46,173 nucleotides of DNA from positions 1 through 46,173 of the forward strand of contig CACPEI010000002.1 of NCBI GenBank assembly GCA_902632875.1, written 5' to 3'. The notes under the pieces were generated by a model, which was given only the letters and a program-made list of their open reading frames with translations, made no database searches and was not told the DNA's origin. Position numbers and translations under genes: made by a program. Positions within the stretch are counted from its first letter, which is position 1. Each line of letters starts with the position of its first letter. Positions 27,776 through 37,104 of the stretch are shown here, in pieces. The stretch comes from an uncultured Pelagibacteraceae bacterium. Its GTDB lineage: Bacteria; Pseudomonadota; Alphaproteobacteria; Pelagibacterales; Pelagibacteraceae.

Positions 27776-28588
27776 ATGAAAATTTTATTAAATAATAATG
27801 ATCTAAATAAGGCTTTAACTAGTGTCCCAAATTTAGGCTTTGTTCCTACTATGGGTGCATTACATAAAGGACACATATCACTTATCAAAAATTCAAAAAA
27901 AAAATCAAATAAAACACTTGTAAGTATTTTTGTTAATCCTAAGCAATTTAACAACCCTAAGGATTTCAAATCATATCCCAAAAATACTAAAAAGGATTTA
28001 TCTGTATTAAAAAAATTGAAGGTTGACTACGTATTTTTGCCTTCTCAAGATGACATTTTTAAGTTTAAGAAATTCAAAAAAATCAAACTTTCTCAAAAAC
28101 AAAAAATAATGTGTGCGAAATTTAGAAAAGGACATTTTGAGGGAGTTTTAGATGTCATGAACCGTTTAACATATCTTATTCATCCACAAAAAATTTATAT
28201 GGGAGAAAAAGATTTTCAACAATTGTATTTGGTAAAAAAATTTATAGAGAAGAGATACAAATCGAAAATAGTTTCTTGTAAAACTATAAGAAATAAAGAT
28301 AAGCTAGCATTATCTTCAAGAAATTTTCTTTTAAAAAAAAAAGATATTAATAAAGCCCAAAAATTATCAGAAAATTTATTTTTCTTTAAAAAAAGATTAG
28401 GAAAAAAAAGAGTAGTTGAAACGAAGTTAAAGATTTATAAAAAAAAATTAGAACAAAAATATAAAATAGATATAGAATATTTAGAGTTGAGAAGTAAAAT
28501 AAATTTATCAAGATCTAATTTGACAAAAAATTCAAAATTATTTGTTGCATACTTTATTAATAAAGTAAGACTAATTGATAACTTTTAA
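27776..28588 (+). CDS. panC: Pantothenate synthetase
   Basis: Joins pantoate and beta-alanine with ATP to form pantothenate. I start at ATG 27776 (270 residues, KILLNNNDLNKALT), which fits the family start; an ATG at 27746 would add ten residues and leave 4 bp to galU. The adenylation motif is FVPTMGALHKGHISLI (HxGH type), followed by VNPKQFNNPKDFKSYPKN, GEKDFQQLYLVKKF and ALSSRN. The C-terminal domain is short and very lysine-rich but continuous. panB, often adjacent, is absent here. It converges with mgtE, 3 bp apart. Confidence 0.93.
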   Translation: MKILLNNNDLNKALTSVPNLGFVPTMGALHKGHISLIKNSKKKSNKTLVSIFVNPKQFNNPKDFKSYPKNTKKDLSVLKKLKVDYVFLPSQDDIFKFKKFKKIKLSQKQKIMCAKFRKGHFEGVLDVMNRLTYLIHPQKIYMGEKDFQQLYLVKKFIEKRYKSKIVSCKTIRNKDKLALSSRNFLLKKKDINKAQKLSENLFFFKKRLGKKRVVETKLKIYKKKLEQKYKIDIEYLELRSKINLSRSNLTKNSKLFVAYFINKVRLIDNF

Positions 28589-28591
28589 TCT

Positions 28592-29965
28592 CTATAAAAA
28601 GTAAGCACCAACACCTAAAAAAGAAACAAAACCTATTACATCAGTAATTGTTGTAACAAAAACACTTGATGCAATAGCAGGATCAATATTCATTTTTTTT
28701 AATGTAACGGGTACTAATATTCCAAATAAACCTGCAACAACCATTGTTAAAATCATTGATATTGAAATAATTAAAGATAATTGAAAATCTTGAAACCAAA
28801 GCTGAACAATAAAAGAACTTATAATCGCAAAAATAAATCCATTTAAAATACCAATATTAAATTCTTTAAGAATATTTTGATTGAAATTATTTTTTGTTAA
28901 ATCATTTGTTGCAAGCGTTCTTACTGTAACAGCTAAAGTTTGCATACCAGCATTACCTCCCATTGATGCAACTATTGGCATTAAGAAGGCTAACACTACC
29001 ATTTGCTCTATTGTTGCTCCAAACAAACTTATACAATAAGTGGCTAAAAAGGCTGTAAATAGATTTAACAACAACCAATTAAATCTTCTTTTAGTTTTAG
29101 TAATTACTCCATCAGTTATTTCCTCATCTCCTACTCCAGCTAATCTCAATGCATCCTCTTCAGCTTCCTCTTTAAGAACAGTCAAAACATCATCCGATGT
29201 AATCATTCCAACTAATTTATTATTTTTATCAACAACACATGCAGAATTTAGCCCATAATTTTCAAATGAATTTCCAACTTCTTCCCTATCCATATCAACT
29301 GGTACCAAAAAAATTGATTCATCCATTATCGATGACATTTTTGATTCTCTTGGAGTTCTCAACACTTTTGATGATGGAACGGCACCAATTGGTTTGAAAT
29401 TTTCATCAACTATATAGATTTCTAAAAATTCTTCTGGTAAATCCTTATTTTCTCTTAAATAATCTATTGTTTGACCAACAGACCAATTACTTGGGATAGC
29501 TGTAAATTCTCTTTGCATAATTCTAGCAGCACTATCCTCTGGGTAACTAAGTCCTTCTAATAACGCAAAACGATCTTTTGGAGGCAATAAACTTAAAATA
29601 GAATTTTTATTTTTTTCATCAATGTTTTCTAAAATAGCAATTGCATCATCAGATTCTAAATTTTTTAATATTCCAACCACTGCATCTGAAGATAGATATT
29701 TAATTATTTCAGATTGGACTGACTCGTTTAACTCTACAAAAACCTCTGGATCTATCTTGAAATTATTAAGTTTTATTAAATTTTCTCTATCGTTTTCACT
29801 TAAATGCTCAATTATATCAGCTCCGTCTGCCGGATGCATTTCTTTAAAAGAATTAGTAATAAAAAGAGCATCATTATTTGAGATTTTATCTGTTAAGACT
29901 TTTATGTATTCCTTATTAAATTCAAAATTGACTTTTTTATCTTTGATTTTTTTAATTAAAGTCAT
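28592..29965 (-). CDS. mgtE: Magnesium transporter MgtE
   Basis: Mg2+ channel of the inner membrane gated by cytoplasmic Mg2+. I start it at ATG 29965 (457 residues, MTLIKKIKD). The frame is open for 50 more codons upstream, but that stretch is unlike MgtE and would run into lipB. Domains in order are the MgtE N superhelix (MHPADGADIIEHL ... LPPKDRFALLEGL), two CBS domains (IPSNWSVGQTIDYL; ACVVDKNNKLVGMITSDDVL), and five transmembrane helices with the pore signature MPIVASMGGNAGMQTLAV. I see no Mg2+ riboswitch-like leader in the 60 bp before it, consistent with self-gating of the protein. Confidence 0.95.
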   Translation of the reverse strand: MTLIKKIKDKKVNFEFNKEYIKVLTDKISNNDALFITNSFKEMHPADGADIIEHLSENDRENLIKLNNFKIDPEVFVELNESVQSEIIKYLSSDAVVGILKNLESDDAIAILENIDEKNKNSILSLLPPKDRFALLEGLSYPEDSAARIMQREFTAIPSNWSVGQTIDYLRENKDLPEEFLEIYIVDENFKPIGAVPSSKVLRTPRESKMSSIMDESIFLVPVDMDREEVGNSFENYGLNSACVVDKNNKLVGMITSDDVLTVLKEEAEEDALRLAGVGDEEITDGVITKTKRRFNWLLLNLFTAFLATYCISLFGATIEQMVVLAFLMPIVASMGGNAGMQTLAVTVRTLATNDLTKNNFNQNILKEFNIGILNGFIFAIISSFIVQLWFQDFQLSLIISISMILTMVVAGLFGILVPVTLKKMNIDPAIASSVFVTTITDVIGFVSFLGVGAYFL

Positions 29966-30025
29966 AAATTTACCTATAATTCTGTCGGAACTTTTAATAC
30001 ATAATAAAAAGAATACAATTTTTAA

Positions 30026-30655
30026 ATGAACATAGAAATTAAAAAGTCCAAAAATCCAGTAAAATATAGAGATGCTATAGAATTTATGGAGCAAAGATTG
30101 AGAGATATTGATCAAGAAAAATCAAATGATCTAATTTGGACACTACAGCATGAAGATATTTATACTGGCGGAACCAGTTTCGATGAAAATGAAATAATAG
30201 ATAAAACTATTAAAGTTTTAAAAACTAATAGAGGTGGTAAAATTACATATCATGGACCTGGTCAACTTGTTTTTTACTTTGTTATTGATTTAAAAAAAAG
30301 AAAAAAAGATATAAGAAAATTTATATCAATAATTGAAGCAACTATAATTAACACACTTAAAAGTTATCAAATTCAAACTTTTTCTGATAAAAAAAACATT
30401 GGAATTTGGTATAACGACAATTCTCAAATTAAGAAAATTGCTGCAATTGGTATTAGAATTAGTAAATGGATTGCCTATCATGGTTTTTCAATAAATATTG
30501 ATAATAGTATAAAAAAATATGACTCGATTATTCCTTGCGGAATTAAAGATAGAGGTATTACAAATTTAATGGAGATTAAGAGACAAAATTATGAAAATTT
30601 AGAAAATAGATTAATTGATAATTTCATTTCTAATCTAAAAAATCTAACCTCTTAG
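30026..30655 (+). CDS. lipB: Octanoyl-[acyl-carrier-protein]:protein N-octanoyltransferase
   Basis: Moves octanoyl from ACP to lipoyl domains, the first step of protein lipoylation. The 209 residues carry the LipB signatures [18 protein letters not shown] (about 68-85), Lys137 in the [11 protein letters not shown] segment and Cys171 in [10 protein letters not shown], the catalytic Lys/Cys pair. It is divergent from mgtE (60 bp) and its last 26 bp overlap the 3' end of the opposite-strand pseudouridine synthase gene. lipA is not in the window. Confidence 0.95.
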   Translation: MNIEIKKSKNPVKYRDAIEFMEQRLRDIDQEKSNDLIWTLQHEDIYTGGTSFDENEIIDKTIKVLKTNRGGKITYHGPGQLVFYFVIDLKKRKKDIRKFISIIEATIINTLKSYQIQTFSDKKNIGIWYNDNSQIKKIAAIGIRISKWIAYHGFSINIDNSIKKYDSIIPCGIKDRGITNLMEIKRQNYENLENRLIDNFISNLKNLTS

Positions 30656-31541
30656 CTTTAAGTAATTTTTTAAAATAATCGGGAATTAGTGCTTTATAGG
30701 TATATTTTTTTTTATTTATCATAAATCTTATCTGATGAGAGTGTAGCATTAAGTTTTTATTTGTTCCCTTTGATGAACTTAAAGATCGGTATTTTTTATC
30801 ACCAAAAATAGAATGTCCAATATTAAATAGTTGTTTTCTTAATTGATGTTTTCTACCTGTTATTGGTTTCATTTCAACTAATGTTGCATAAGAATTTTTA
30901 TCAAGCACTCTAAAAGTAGTTTTTGCTCTTTCAATAATTTTTTTTCCATTATCGTAACGAATTAAATCATCATTCCATTCACCTGTATTTTTTTCCAACT
31001 CACCACTACAAATTGCTAAATATGTTTTATGTACTTTTCTTAACCTAAATAAAGAAGTTAATAATTGTGCTGTTTCTCGATTTTTTGCCATGATAAAAAC
31101 ACCAGAAGTCTCTTTATCTAATCTATGAACTGAATAAGGTTTAATACCTTCAAAAATTTTACTTCTACTAAAAATATCAATTAAATTTTTTTTTGACTTA
31201 GTTCCACCTTGAACTGAAATTCCTGCACTTTTATTTAGAACAATAAAATCATCGTTGTTATCTATAATCAAATTCTCATTAGATTTAATAACCTGATTTG
31301 ATGGATTAAATTTTATTTTTTTTTGATTAATTCTTTCTTTAAAATTAAAATTAAATATCTCAACTTTATCATTTGTTTTTATTTTGAATGAACTTTTAAC
31401 CTTTTTTTCATTAATTTTTATCTTACCTAGTCTTAGTGTTTTCTCGATTAATCCTTGTGGTATCTTACCAATTTTATTCCTTAACCATCTATCTACACGC
31501 ATATTATTACACGTTGAGTCAACGATAAAAATTTTATTCAT
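30630..31541 (-). CDS. rluC: 23S rRNA pseudouridine synthase, RluC/RluD family
   Basis: Isomerises uridines in 23S rRNA. The 303 residues have an N-terminal S4 RNA-binding domain ([31 protein letters not shown]) and the catalytic motif [13 protein letters not shown] with Asp142. Late family segments include [11 protein letters not shown] and IFGDKKY. Size and the S4 domain suggest RluC rather than RluD, but I cannot settle the target site. It lies 16 bp after rplQ on the same strand with no visible terminator, so it is probably the last gene of the ribosomal operon. Its end overlaps lipB by 26 bp in antisense. Confidence 0.9.
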   Translation of the reverse strand: MNKIFIVDSTCNNMRVDRWLRNKIGKIPQGLIEKTLRLGKIKINEKKVKSSFKIKTNDKVEIFNFNFKERINQKKIKFNPSNQVIKSNENLIIDNNDDFIVLNKSAGISVQGGTKSKKNLIDIFSRSKIFEGIKPYSVHRLDKETSGVFIMAKNRETAQLLTSLFRLRKVHKTYLAICSGELEKNTGEWNDDLIRYDNGKKIIERAKTTFRVLDKNSYATLVEMKPITGRKHQLRKQLFNIGHSIFGDKKYRSLSSSKGTNKNLMLHSHQIRFMINKKKYTYKALIPDYFKKLLKAKRLDFLD

Positions 31542-31557
31542 GATTTTTTTTAATTTA

Positions 31558-32001
31558 TTAAGCTGTAGTTACTTTTATATCTTCTTTTTTATCAGCTTTT
31601 TCTGAAGGACTCTTTTTCTTTTTATCGATTCTTTTTGCCTCTACATCTCTGTCTACAAATTCTATAATAGCCATCGGGGCATTATCACCATATCTGAAGC
31701 CTGCTTTTATAATTCTTGTATAGCCTCCTGATCTTTTTTCGTATCTCTTAGATAATTTTTTCTTCACCTTGTTTGCTGATTTTATATCTTGTAATTTTGA
31801 TACTAACATTTTTGTATTATGTAGCGTATCCTTTTTTCCTAATGTGATTAATTTATCAGCTTGAGGTTTTAAAAATTTTGCTTTTGGCAATGTAGTTTTG
31901 ATTTGCTCATACTTCACAAGTGAATTAAGCATGTTTTTTAGTAAAGCTTTTCTATGTTCTGAAGTCCTGTTCAGTTTTTTATTTGCCATACCATGTCTCA
32001 T
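31558..32001 (-). CDS. rplQ: 50S ribosomal protein L17
   Basis: Large-subunit protein near the exit tunnel. The 147 residues include the canonical opening [20 protein letters not shown] and the core [22 protein letters not shown], then a lysine/glutamate tail of about 20 residues beyond the usual end. It overlaps the rpoA stop by one base (TAATG), so translation is coupled. The order rpsM-rpsK-rpoA-rplQ is the standard alpha operon. Confidence 0.97.
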   Translation of the reverse strand: MRHGMANKKLNRTSEHRKALLKNMLNSLVKYEQIKTTLPKAKFLKPQADKLITLGKKDTLHNTKMLVSKLQDIKSANKVKKKLSKRYEKRSGGYTRIIKAGFRYGDNAPMAIIEFVDRDVEAKRIDKKKKSPSEKADKKEDIKVTTA

Positions 32002-33029
32002 TAAATCGCTTCCTCCAATTTTTTAGACATTTCAGCTATATTGTCTGGTGGCCAATTTGGTATTTCCATTCCCAAATACAAAGACATTCCTGTTAAAACT
32101 TCTTTAATTTCATTAAGTGATTTTCTTCCGAAATTAGGTGTTCTTAACATTTCACCTTCAGATTTCTGAACTAGATCACCAATATAAATTATATTATCAT
32201 TTTTTAAACAGTTCATTGATCTCACCGAAAGCTCTAACTCATCGACTTTTCTCAAAAGGTTTTTATTAAATTCTGGTTCACTTGAAACTTCTTTGACAGG
32301 TGCTTCCACTGGTTCATCAAAATTGATAAACATTTTAAGCTGATCTTGGAAAATTCTAGCTGAGTATGCAACTGCATCTTCTGCAGATATTGAGCCATTA
32401 GTTTCAACCTGCATTGTCAATTTATCATAATCAAGAGCTTTGCCCTCTCTAGCGGTACTTACTGAGTATGAAACTTTCTTCACAGGACTGTATAAAGAAT
32501 CGATCGCTATTAACCCTAGCGGTGGTTCCTCTGGTTTGTTTAATTCTGCTGGCACATAACCTTTACCAGTATTTACATTCATTTCCATATGAAAATTTGT
32601 ATTTTCATCTAAATTACAAATGACTAAATCTGGGTTAAGAATTTCTACATCTGCAACTTTTGAAATATCTGAAGCTTTAATTTCTCCTGGGCCTTTTGCG
32701 TCAAGAATTAACTTTTTTGTACTTTCGGCCGCACATTTTAAAGCTAATGATTTCACATTTAATACAATATCTGTAACATCTTCTCTCACACCTTTGATTG
32801 ATGTAAATTCATGTAAAACTCCGTCAATTTGTATTGACGTTACTGCTGCCCCTCTTATAGATGAAAGTAAGATTCTTCTTAATGAATTTCCTAAAGTAAG
32901 ACCATAACCTTTTTCCAAAGGCTCGGCTACAATAGTAGCTTGAGTAAGATCATCACTTATTTTAACATCTAATTTTGTTGGTTTAATCAAAGATTTCCAA
33001 TTTTTAACATCAACGTTTTCTATATCCAT
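32001..33029 (-). CDS. rpoA: DNA-directed RNA polymerase subunit alpha
   Basis: Scaffold subunit of RNA polymerase that nucleates beta and beta' assembly and contacts activators and UP elements. The 342 residues match the family. The N-terminal dimer domain shows [22 protein letters not shown]. The C-terminal DNA-binding domain begins near residue 260 ([14 protein letters not shown], with the arginine that contacts UP-element DNA, then [14 protein letters not shown]). A proline/glutamate linker joins the two. The start is 2 bp after rpsK. Confidence 0.98.
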   Translation of the reverse strand: MDIENVDVKNWKSLIKPTKLDVKISDDLTQATIVAEPLEKGYGLTLGNSLRRILLSSIRGAAVTSIQIDGVLHEFTSIKGVREDVTDIVLNVKSLALKCAAESTKKLILDAKGPGEIKASDISKVADVEILNPDLVICNLDENTNFHMEMNVNTGKGYVPAELNKPEEPPLGLIAIDSLYSPVKKVSYSVSTAREGKALDYDKLTMQVETNGSISAEDAVAYSARIFQDQLKMFINFDEPVEAPVKEVSSEPEFNKNLLRKVDELELSVRSMNCLKNDNIIYIGDLVQKSEGEMLRTPNFGRKSLNEIKEVLTGMSLYLGMEIPNWPPDNIAEMSKKLEEAI

Positions 33030-33031
33030 TA

Positions 33032-33481
33032 TTAAACTCTCCTTTTTTTTGGCGGTCTTGTTCCATTATGAGCCATCGGGGTAGTGTCTTTTATAGACAA
33101 AATTTTAAATCCTCTTGCTTGTAAAGCTCGTAAAGCTGTTTCTCTACCTGACCCAGGACCCTTTACTTCTACTGAAAGTGTCTTCATTCCAAACTCTAAA
33201 GCTTTAGAAGCAGCTGCGTCAGCGGCTATTTGCGCTGCGTAAGGAGTAGACTTTCTAGAACCTTTAAAACCTTTTTGACCAGCAGAAGCCCAAGAGATTA
33301 CATTGCCATTCGTATCTGCAATTGAAATAATTGTATTGTTAAATGTAGATTGAACATAAGCTATGCCATTTAAGATATTTTTCTTTGTTTTTTTTTTCTT
33401 TGAGTAAGAACTTTTGTTTATTTTTTTTGTTGTTTTTTCAACTTTTTGTTCTTTACTATCAACTTTTTCAGTTTTAGCCAT
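33032..33481 (-). CDS. rpsK: 30S ribosomal protein S11
   Basis: Platform protein of the small subunit. The conserved domain begins at about residue 38 ([17 protein letters not shown]) and ends with the basic [18 protein letters not shown] tail. At 149 residues it is about 20 longer than usual because of a lysine-rich N-terminal extension of roughly 35 residues. I see no ATG closer to the core, so the extension seems real. It is 2 bp from both rpsM and rpoA. Confidence 0.97.
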   Translation of the reverse strand: MAKTEKVDSKEQKVEKTTKKINKSSYSKKKKTKKNILNGIAYVQSTFNNTIISIADTNGNVISWASAGQKGFKGSRKSTPYAAQIAADAAASKALEFGMKTLSVEVKGPGSGRETALRALQARGFKILSIKDTTPMAHNGTRPPKKRRV

Positions 33482-33483
33482 AA

Positions 33484-33867
33484 TTATTTTTTAAGTGGTG
33501 TTAATTTTTTTCCAGCTATAGCAATAGCTTTACCTTTTCTTGTTCTTGCATTACATCTTGTTCTCTGACCTCTCACTGGCAATTTTTTTCTGTGACGTGA
33601 ACCTCGATAACATGCTAAATCAATTAGTCTTTTTATGCTTAATGAGTAATCTCTTCTTAAATCACCCTCGACTTTGAAATTTTTATCTATAAATTCTCGA
33701 ATTTTTAAAATTTCTTCATCAGTCAATTCATTTACTCTTTTTTTATTAGGTATATTTAATGAAGAACAAATTTCTTTTGAAAATTTATCACCAATTCCGT
33801 AGATATAAGTCAGCCCAACATGAACAAGTTTATTTTGTGGAATATTTATACCTGCAATACGAGCCAT
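33484..33867 (-). CDS. rpsM: 30S ribosomal protein S13
   Basis: Head protein of the small subunit that contacts the P-site tRNA and L5. The 127 residues open [25 protein letters not shown] and include [26 protein letters not shown] near the C-terminus. It is preceded by 55 bp after adk, the widest gap in the ribosomal block, which holds a near-consensus promoter. I take it as the first gene of an rpsM-rpsK-rpoA-rplQ transcript as well as part of the long operon. Confidence 0.98.
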   Translation of the reverse strand: MARIAGINIPQNKLVHVGLTYIYGIGDKFSKEICSSLNIPNKKRVNELTDEEILKIREFIDKNFKVEGDLRRDYSLSIKRLIDLACYRGSRHRKKLPVRGQRTRCNARTRKGKAIAIAGKKLTPLKK

Positions 33868-33890
33868 AATTTTTGTGATAAATTGTGACT

Positions 33891-33918
33891 TTTATATAAG
33901 AAGATTAATCAAAGTCAA
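33891..33918 (-). promoter_or_regulatory. Sigma-70-type promoter ahead of rpsM-rpsK-rpoA-rplQ
   Basis: Read on the minus strand, TTGACT (33918-33913) and TATAAA (33896-33891) are separated by 16 bases; each matches five of six consensus positions. The -10 box lies 23 bases before the rpsM ATG at 33867, giving a leader of about 15-20 bases. It sits in the only sizeable gap (55 bp) of the ribosomal block, between adk and rpsM. The hexamers are seen; activity is inferred. Confidence 0.6.
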
Positions 33919-33922
33919 TGTC

Positions 33923-34486
33923 TTATAAATTCAAAAAAGCCTCTATTTTTCTCGTTATTTGGCTAATTTCTTGACCCCCGTCTATCTCGTGAAAATTAGA
34001 ATTCTTTGAGTAAAAGTCAAGTACTGGTTTTGTTGTTTTCATATAGGTATCATATCTTTTTAAAATAGTTTCTAAGTCATCATCGGATCTTTTTTCTAAA
34101 ATTTTTCTTTTTTCAATTCTTTTTATTATCGTATCTTTGTCTACATTAAGAAAGAAAACACAATCTATTTTTTGATTTGAGTCACCTAATAAAGAATTTA
34201 AATTTTTAGCCTGACTTATTGATCTTGGATATCCATCGAATATAAGTTTACTCTTTTTTCTTGGATCAAGTATAATATTTTTAATGATATCATTTACAAT
34301 TTCATCGCTTACAAACTTTCCATCATTCATATTTTTAATTATTCTTTTTCCAATATCGGTATCTTTTTTTATTTCTTCTCTTAATAAATCACCTGTTGAA
34401 ATTTGAAAACCATCAATTTTATTTACTAAATACTTAGCTTGTGTACCCTTACCAGCACCAGGTGGACCAAACAATATTATATTCAC
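33923..34486 (-). CDS. adk: Adenylate kinase
   Basis: Interconverts ATP + AMP and 2 ADP. The 187-residue protein is the short form: P-loop FGPPGAGKGTQAKYL, AMP-binding GFQISTGDLLREE and IFDGYPRSISQA. A minimal lid (KRIEKRKILEKRSDDDLETILKR) replaces the zinc-type lid domain of longer forms. Short adenylate kinases are usual in Alphaproteobacteria. It begins directly at the secY stop (no gap), as in the classic spc operon order secY-adk. Confidence 0.97.
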   Translation of the reverse strand: MNIILFGPPGAGKGTQAKYLVNKIDGFQISTGDLLREEIKKDTDIGKRIIKNMNDGKFVSDEIVNDIIKNIILDPRKKSKLIFDGYPRSISQAKNLNSLLGDSNQKIDCVFFLNVDKDTIIKRIEKRKILEKRSDDDLETILKRYDTYMKTTKPVLDFYSKNSNFHEIDGGQEISQITRKIEAFLNL

Positions 34487-35767
34487 TTATCTACCAAATT
34501 TTGTTTTTTTAATTAATTGTTCATACTGAGAACTCATCAATCGTGTCTGAATTTGAGTAACAGTATCTATAGCAACAACAACAACGATAAGAATTGATGT
34601 GCCTCCTAAATAAAATGGTATAGGGTAATTGGCTATTAAAAATTCTGGCATTAAACAAACTAATGTTAAATATAAAGCCCCAATGGTTGTAAGTTTAGTT
34701 AATATATTTTCGATATACAGTGCTGTACTCTCACCTGGTCTAATTCCTGGAATGAATCCACCATATTTTCTTAAATTCTCAGCAGTTTCATTTGGATTAA
34801 AAGTAATCGAAGTGTAAAAAAAAGTAAAAAATATTATACCTGAAGCATACAAAAGCATATAAAGGGGTTGGCCTTGAGTAAAGTATGAGCTTATACTTAA
34901 AAAAGTGTCACTTTCAGAAAAGTTAAAATTTGAAAATGTGACTGGTAATAATAATAATGCTGACGCAAAAATAGCAGGTATAACGCCTGCCTGATTGATC
35001 TTTAATGGAAGATGAGATGACTCACCACCATACATTTTATTTCCCATTTGTCTTTTTGGATAGTTTATAAGTATTTTTCTTAAAGCTCTTTCCATGAAAA
35101 CTATAAACAAAATTGTCAAAACTAATAAAACAAAAATAGATATAAGCATTAATGTCGATACAGCACCTGTTCTACCTAATTCAAATGTTGTTACTAAAGC
35201 TCGTGGAATTTCAGCTACTATTCCTGCAAATATTATTAACGAAATACCATTTCCTATGCCTCTCTGAGTAATTTGTTCTCCCAACCACATTAAAAAAATT
35301 GTACCTGCAACAATTGTTGTTACGGTTGAAATTTTAAAAAAAATACCTGGATTAATTACCAAATTTGCAGATGACTCTAATCCAACTGAGAGTCCATAGC
35401 CTTGTAATGTGGCAAGTAAAACAGTTCCATATCTAGTAATTTGAGTTATCTTTGATCTTCCAATTTCACCTTGAGCTTTAAGATTTTTAAAATAATCTGA
35501 AACACCTGTCAAAAGCTGAACTATAATTGAAGAAGAGATGTATGGCATTATACCTAACGCAAAAATAGCCATTCTACTAACAGCGCCTCCTGCAAAAACA
35601 TTGAACATTCCTAATAAACCTTTTTGATTACCTTCCATCATTACTTTTAATTGTTCAGGGTCAATTCCAGGTAAAGGAACAAAAGTACCAAATCTATAAA
35701 CGGCAAGTATTCCTATAGTAAATAGAATTCTGTTTCTTAGATCGATGCTACTTGATGAGCTGCTCAT
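34487..35767 (-). CDS. secY: Protein translocase subunit SecY
   Basis: Central channel of the Sec translocon in the inner membrane. The 426 residues contain about ten membrane segments. Familiar stretches are YRFGTFVPLPGIDPEQL at the first helix, GIMPYISSSIIVQLL, GIGNGISLIIFAGIV, and the C-terminal loop FNPNETAENLRKYGGFIPGIRPG. The start at 35767 is supported by the serine-rich cytoplasmic N-terminus before LRNRILFTIG. rpmJ, often placed after secY, is not here. Confidence 0.98.
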   Translation of the reverse strand: MSSSSSSIDLRNRILFTIGILAVYRFGTFVPLPGIDPEQLKVMMEGNQKGLLGMFNVFAGGAVSRMAIFALGIMPYISSSIIVQLLTGVSDYFKNLKAQGEIGRSKITQITRYGTVLLATLQGYGLSVGLESSANLVINPGIFFKISTVTTIVAGTIFLMWLGEQITQRGIGNGISLIIFAGIVAEIPRALVTTFELGRTGAVSTLMLISIFVLLVLTILFIVFMERALRKILINYPKRQMGNKMYGGESSHLPLKINQAGVIPAIFASALLLLPVTFSNFNFSESDTFLSISSYFTQGQPLYMLLYASGIIFFTFFYTSITFNPNETAENLRKYGGFIPGIRPGESTALYIENILTKLTTIGALYLTLVCLMPEFLIANYPIPFYLGGTSILIVVVVAIDTVTQIQTRLMSSQYEQLIKKTKFGR

Positions 35768-35777
35768 TAAATAATAA

Positions 35778-36230
35778 CTATTTTTTTAATTGTATAGATC
35801 CACCTATTTTTTCAAGTTTTTCTATTGCAGATTTCGAAGCTAGGTCAGCTTCGATATTTATCTTATCTTTAATTTCTCCAGAACCTAATATTTTAAGTTT
35901 ATTGGAGTTCTTATTAATCAAATTTAATCTTTTTAATAAACTTGAATTTAATACATCACTAATATTTATACTTTTTTTGTCAATATACGATTGAATTTTA
36001 TCTAAGTTTAAAATGGCAACTTGATTCTTTCTCAAAGGATTAAAACCTCTCTTTGGGAGTCTTCTATATAAAGGCATCTGTCCGCCCTCAAAACTCTTAA
36101 TGGCGACACCAGATCTTGACTTTTGTCCTTTGACACCTCTGCCTGAAGTTTTACCTTTTCCAGAACCTATTCCTCTTCCAACTCTTATTTTAGGTCTTTT
36201 AATTTTATTTCTATTATTCAAATTTATCAT
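35778..36230 (-). CDS. rplO: 50S ribosomal protein L15
   Basis: Large-subunit assembly protein. The 150 residues have the glycine/arginine-rich N-terminal loop (RVGRGIGSGKGKTSGRGVKG) and FEGGQMPLYRRLPKRGF, then the L18e-like C-terminal domain. The ATG overlaps the rpsE stop by one base. This junction is where rpmD (L30) normally sits between rpsE and rplO; it is missing, with no spare bases. Confidence 0.97.
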   Translation of the reverse strand: MINLNNRNKIKRPKIRVGRGIGSGKGKTSGRGVKGQKSRSGVAIKSFEGGQMPLYRRLPKRGFNPLRKNQVAILNLDKIQSYIDKKSINISDVLNSSLLKRLNLINKNSNKLKILGSGEIKDKINIEADLASKSAIEKLEKIGGSIQLKK

Positions 36231-36745
36231 TAATTTCTTTTTTCAATAACTTCTGAAATTTTTTTATTTCTAACAACAGATATTTGTTTAGGTGAATTCT
36301 GTCTCAGTAGAGCTTTCATGGTAGCTCTAATAACATTGTGCGCATTAGAAGTACCCATAGATTTTGCAACAATATCTTTTACTCCTAGTACTTCACAAAC
36401 AGCTCTAACTGGTCCACCCGCAATTATGCCTGTACCTTTTGAAGCAGCACGTAAAACAATCCTTCCAGAGCCATCTTTTGCTTTCACATCATGGTGAATT
36501 GTTCTCCCTTCCCTTAGAGGGATATGAATTAATTTTCTTCTGGCAATTTCATTAGCCTTCTTTATTGCATCTGGAACCTGTTTAGCTTTAGCGTGAGCTA
36601 CTCCAATTTTTCCTGCTTGATTTCCAACAACTACTAAAGCTGAAAAGCCAAATCTTCTACCACCCTTAACAACTTTTGTAATTCTATTGATATGAACTAA
36701 TTTTTCAAGAATATCGTCAGTTTTTTTATCTTTATTGTTTTCCAT
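36230..36745 (-). CDS. rpsE: 30S ribosomal protein S5
   Basis: Small-subunit protein important for decoding accuracy and mRNA entry. The 171 residues include the double-stranded RNA-binding-like region [21 protein letters not shown] and the later [19 protein letters not shown]. It starts 2 bp after rplR and overlaps rplO by one base, with no rpmD between. Confidence 0.98.
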   Translation of the reverse strand: MENNKDKKTDDILEKLVHINRITKVVKGGRRFGFSALVVVGNQAGKIGVAHAKAKQVPDAIKKANEIARRKLIHIPLREGRTIHHDVKAKDGSGRIVLRAASKGTGIIAGGPVRAVCEVLGVKDIVAKSMGTSNAHNVIRATMKALLRQNSPKQISVVRNKKISEVIEKRN

Positions 36746-36747
36746 AA

Positions 36748-37104
36748 TTAAAAATCCATTCCATTTTTTCTTAGAGTCTCTGCAAAAATTTTTACTCTAC
36801 CATGATATTTATATATCCCTCTATCAAAGAAAATTTTTGTTATCTTTTTTTCTTGTGCTTTTTTTGCTAATTTTTCAGCTACAATCTTTGATAACTCAAT
36901 CTTATTAACTTTTTGATTTGATTTGATATCCTTTTCTACAGAAGAAGCAGATAAAAGGGTTATGTTTTTTGTATCATCAATAATTTGAGCAGATATATTT
37001 TTAGAAGATCTAAATATACTCAATCTGTACCTATCGTTAGAAGCAAATTTTTTTAACTTATTGCCTATCCTAAATTTTTTTCTTTTAGTCGTATTAATTT
37101 TCAT
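36748..37104 (-). CDS. rplR: 50S ribosomal protein L18
   Basis: 5S rRNA-binding protein of the central protuberance. The 118 residues contain [20 protein letters not shown] and the C-terminal [24 protein letters not shown], both typical. It overlaps the rplF stop by one base. Together with L5 (rplE) encoded in the same operon it would bind 5S rRNA. Confidence 0.97.
   Translation of the reverse strand: MKINTTKRKKFRIGNKLKKFASNDRYRLSIFRSSKNISAQIIDDTKNITLLSASSVEKDIKSNQKVNKIELSKIVAEKLAKKAQEKKITKIFFDRGIYKYHGRVKIFAETLRKNGMDF

Noticed and set aside
29966..30025. Possible Mg2+ riboswitch before mgtE
   Set aside because: Only 60 bases separate mgtE from lipB and I see no stem-rich structured leader.
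29622..30029. 135-residue open frame antisense to the 5' part of mgtE
   Set aside because: Serine/isoleucine-rich shadow of the MgtE N-domain; mgtE motifs in the opposite frame are continuous.
29966..30115. Fifty-codon N-terminal extension of mgtE
   Set aside because: It would overlap the divergent lipB start and looks unlike MgtE; the ATG at 29965 gives the family length.
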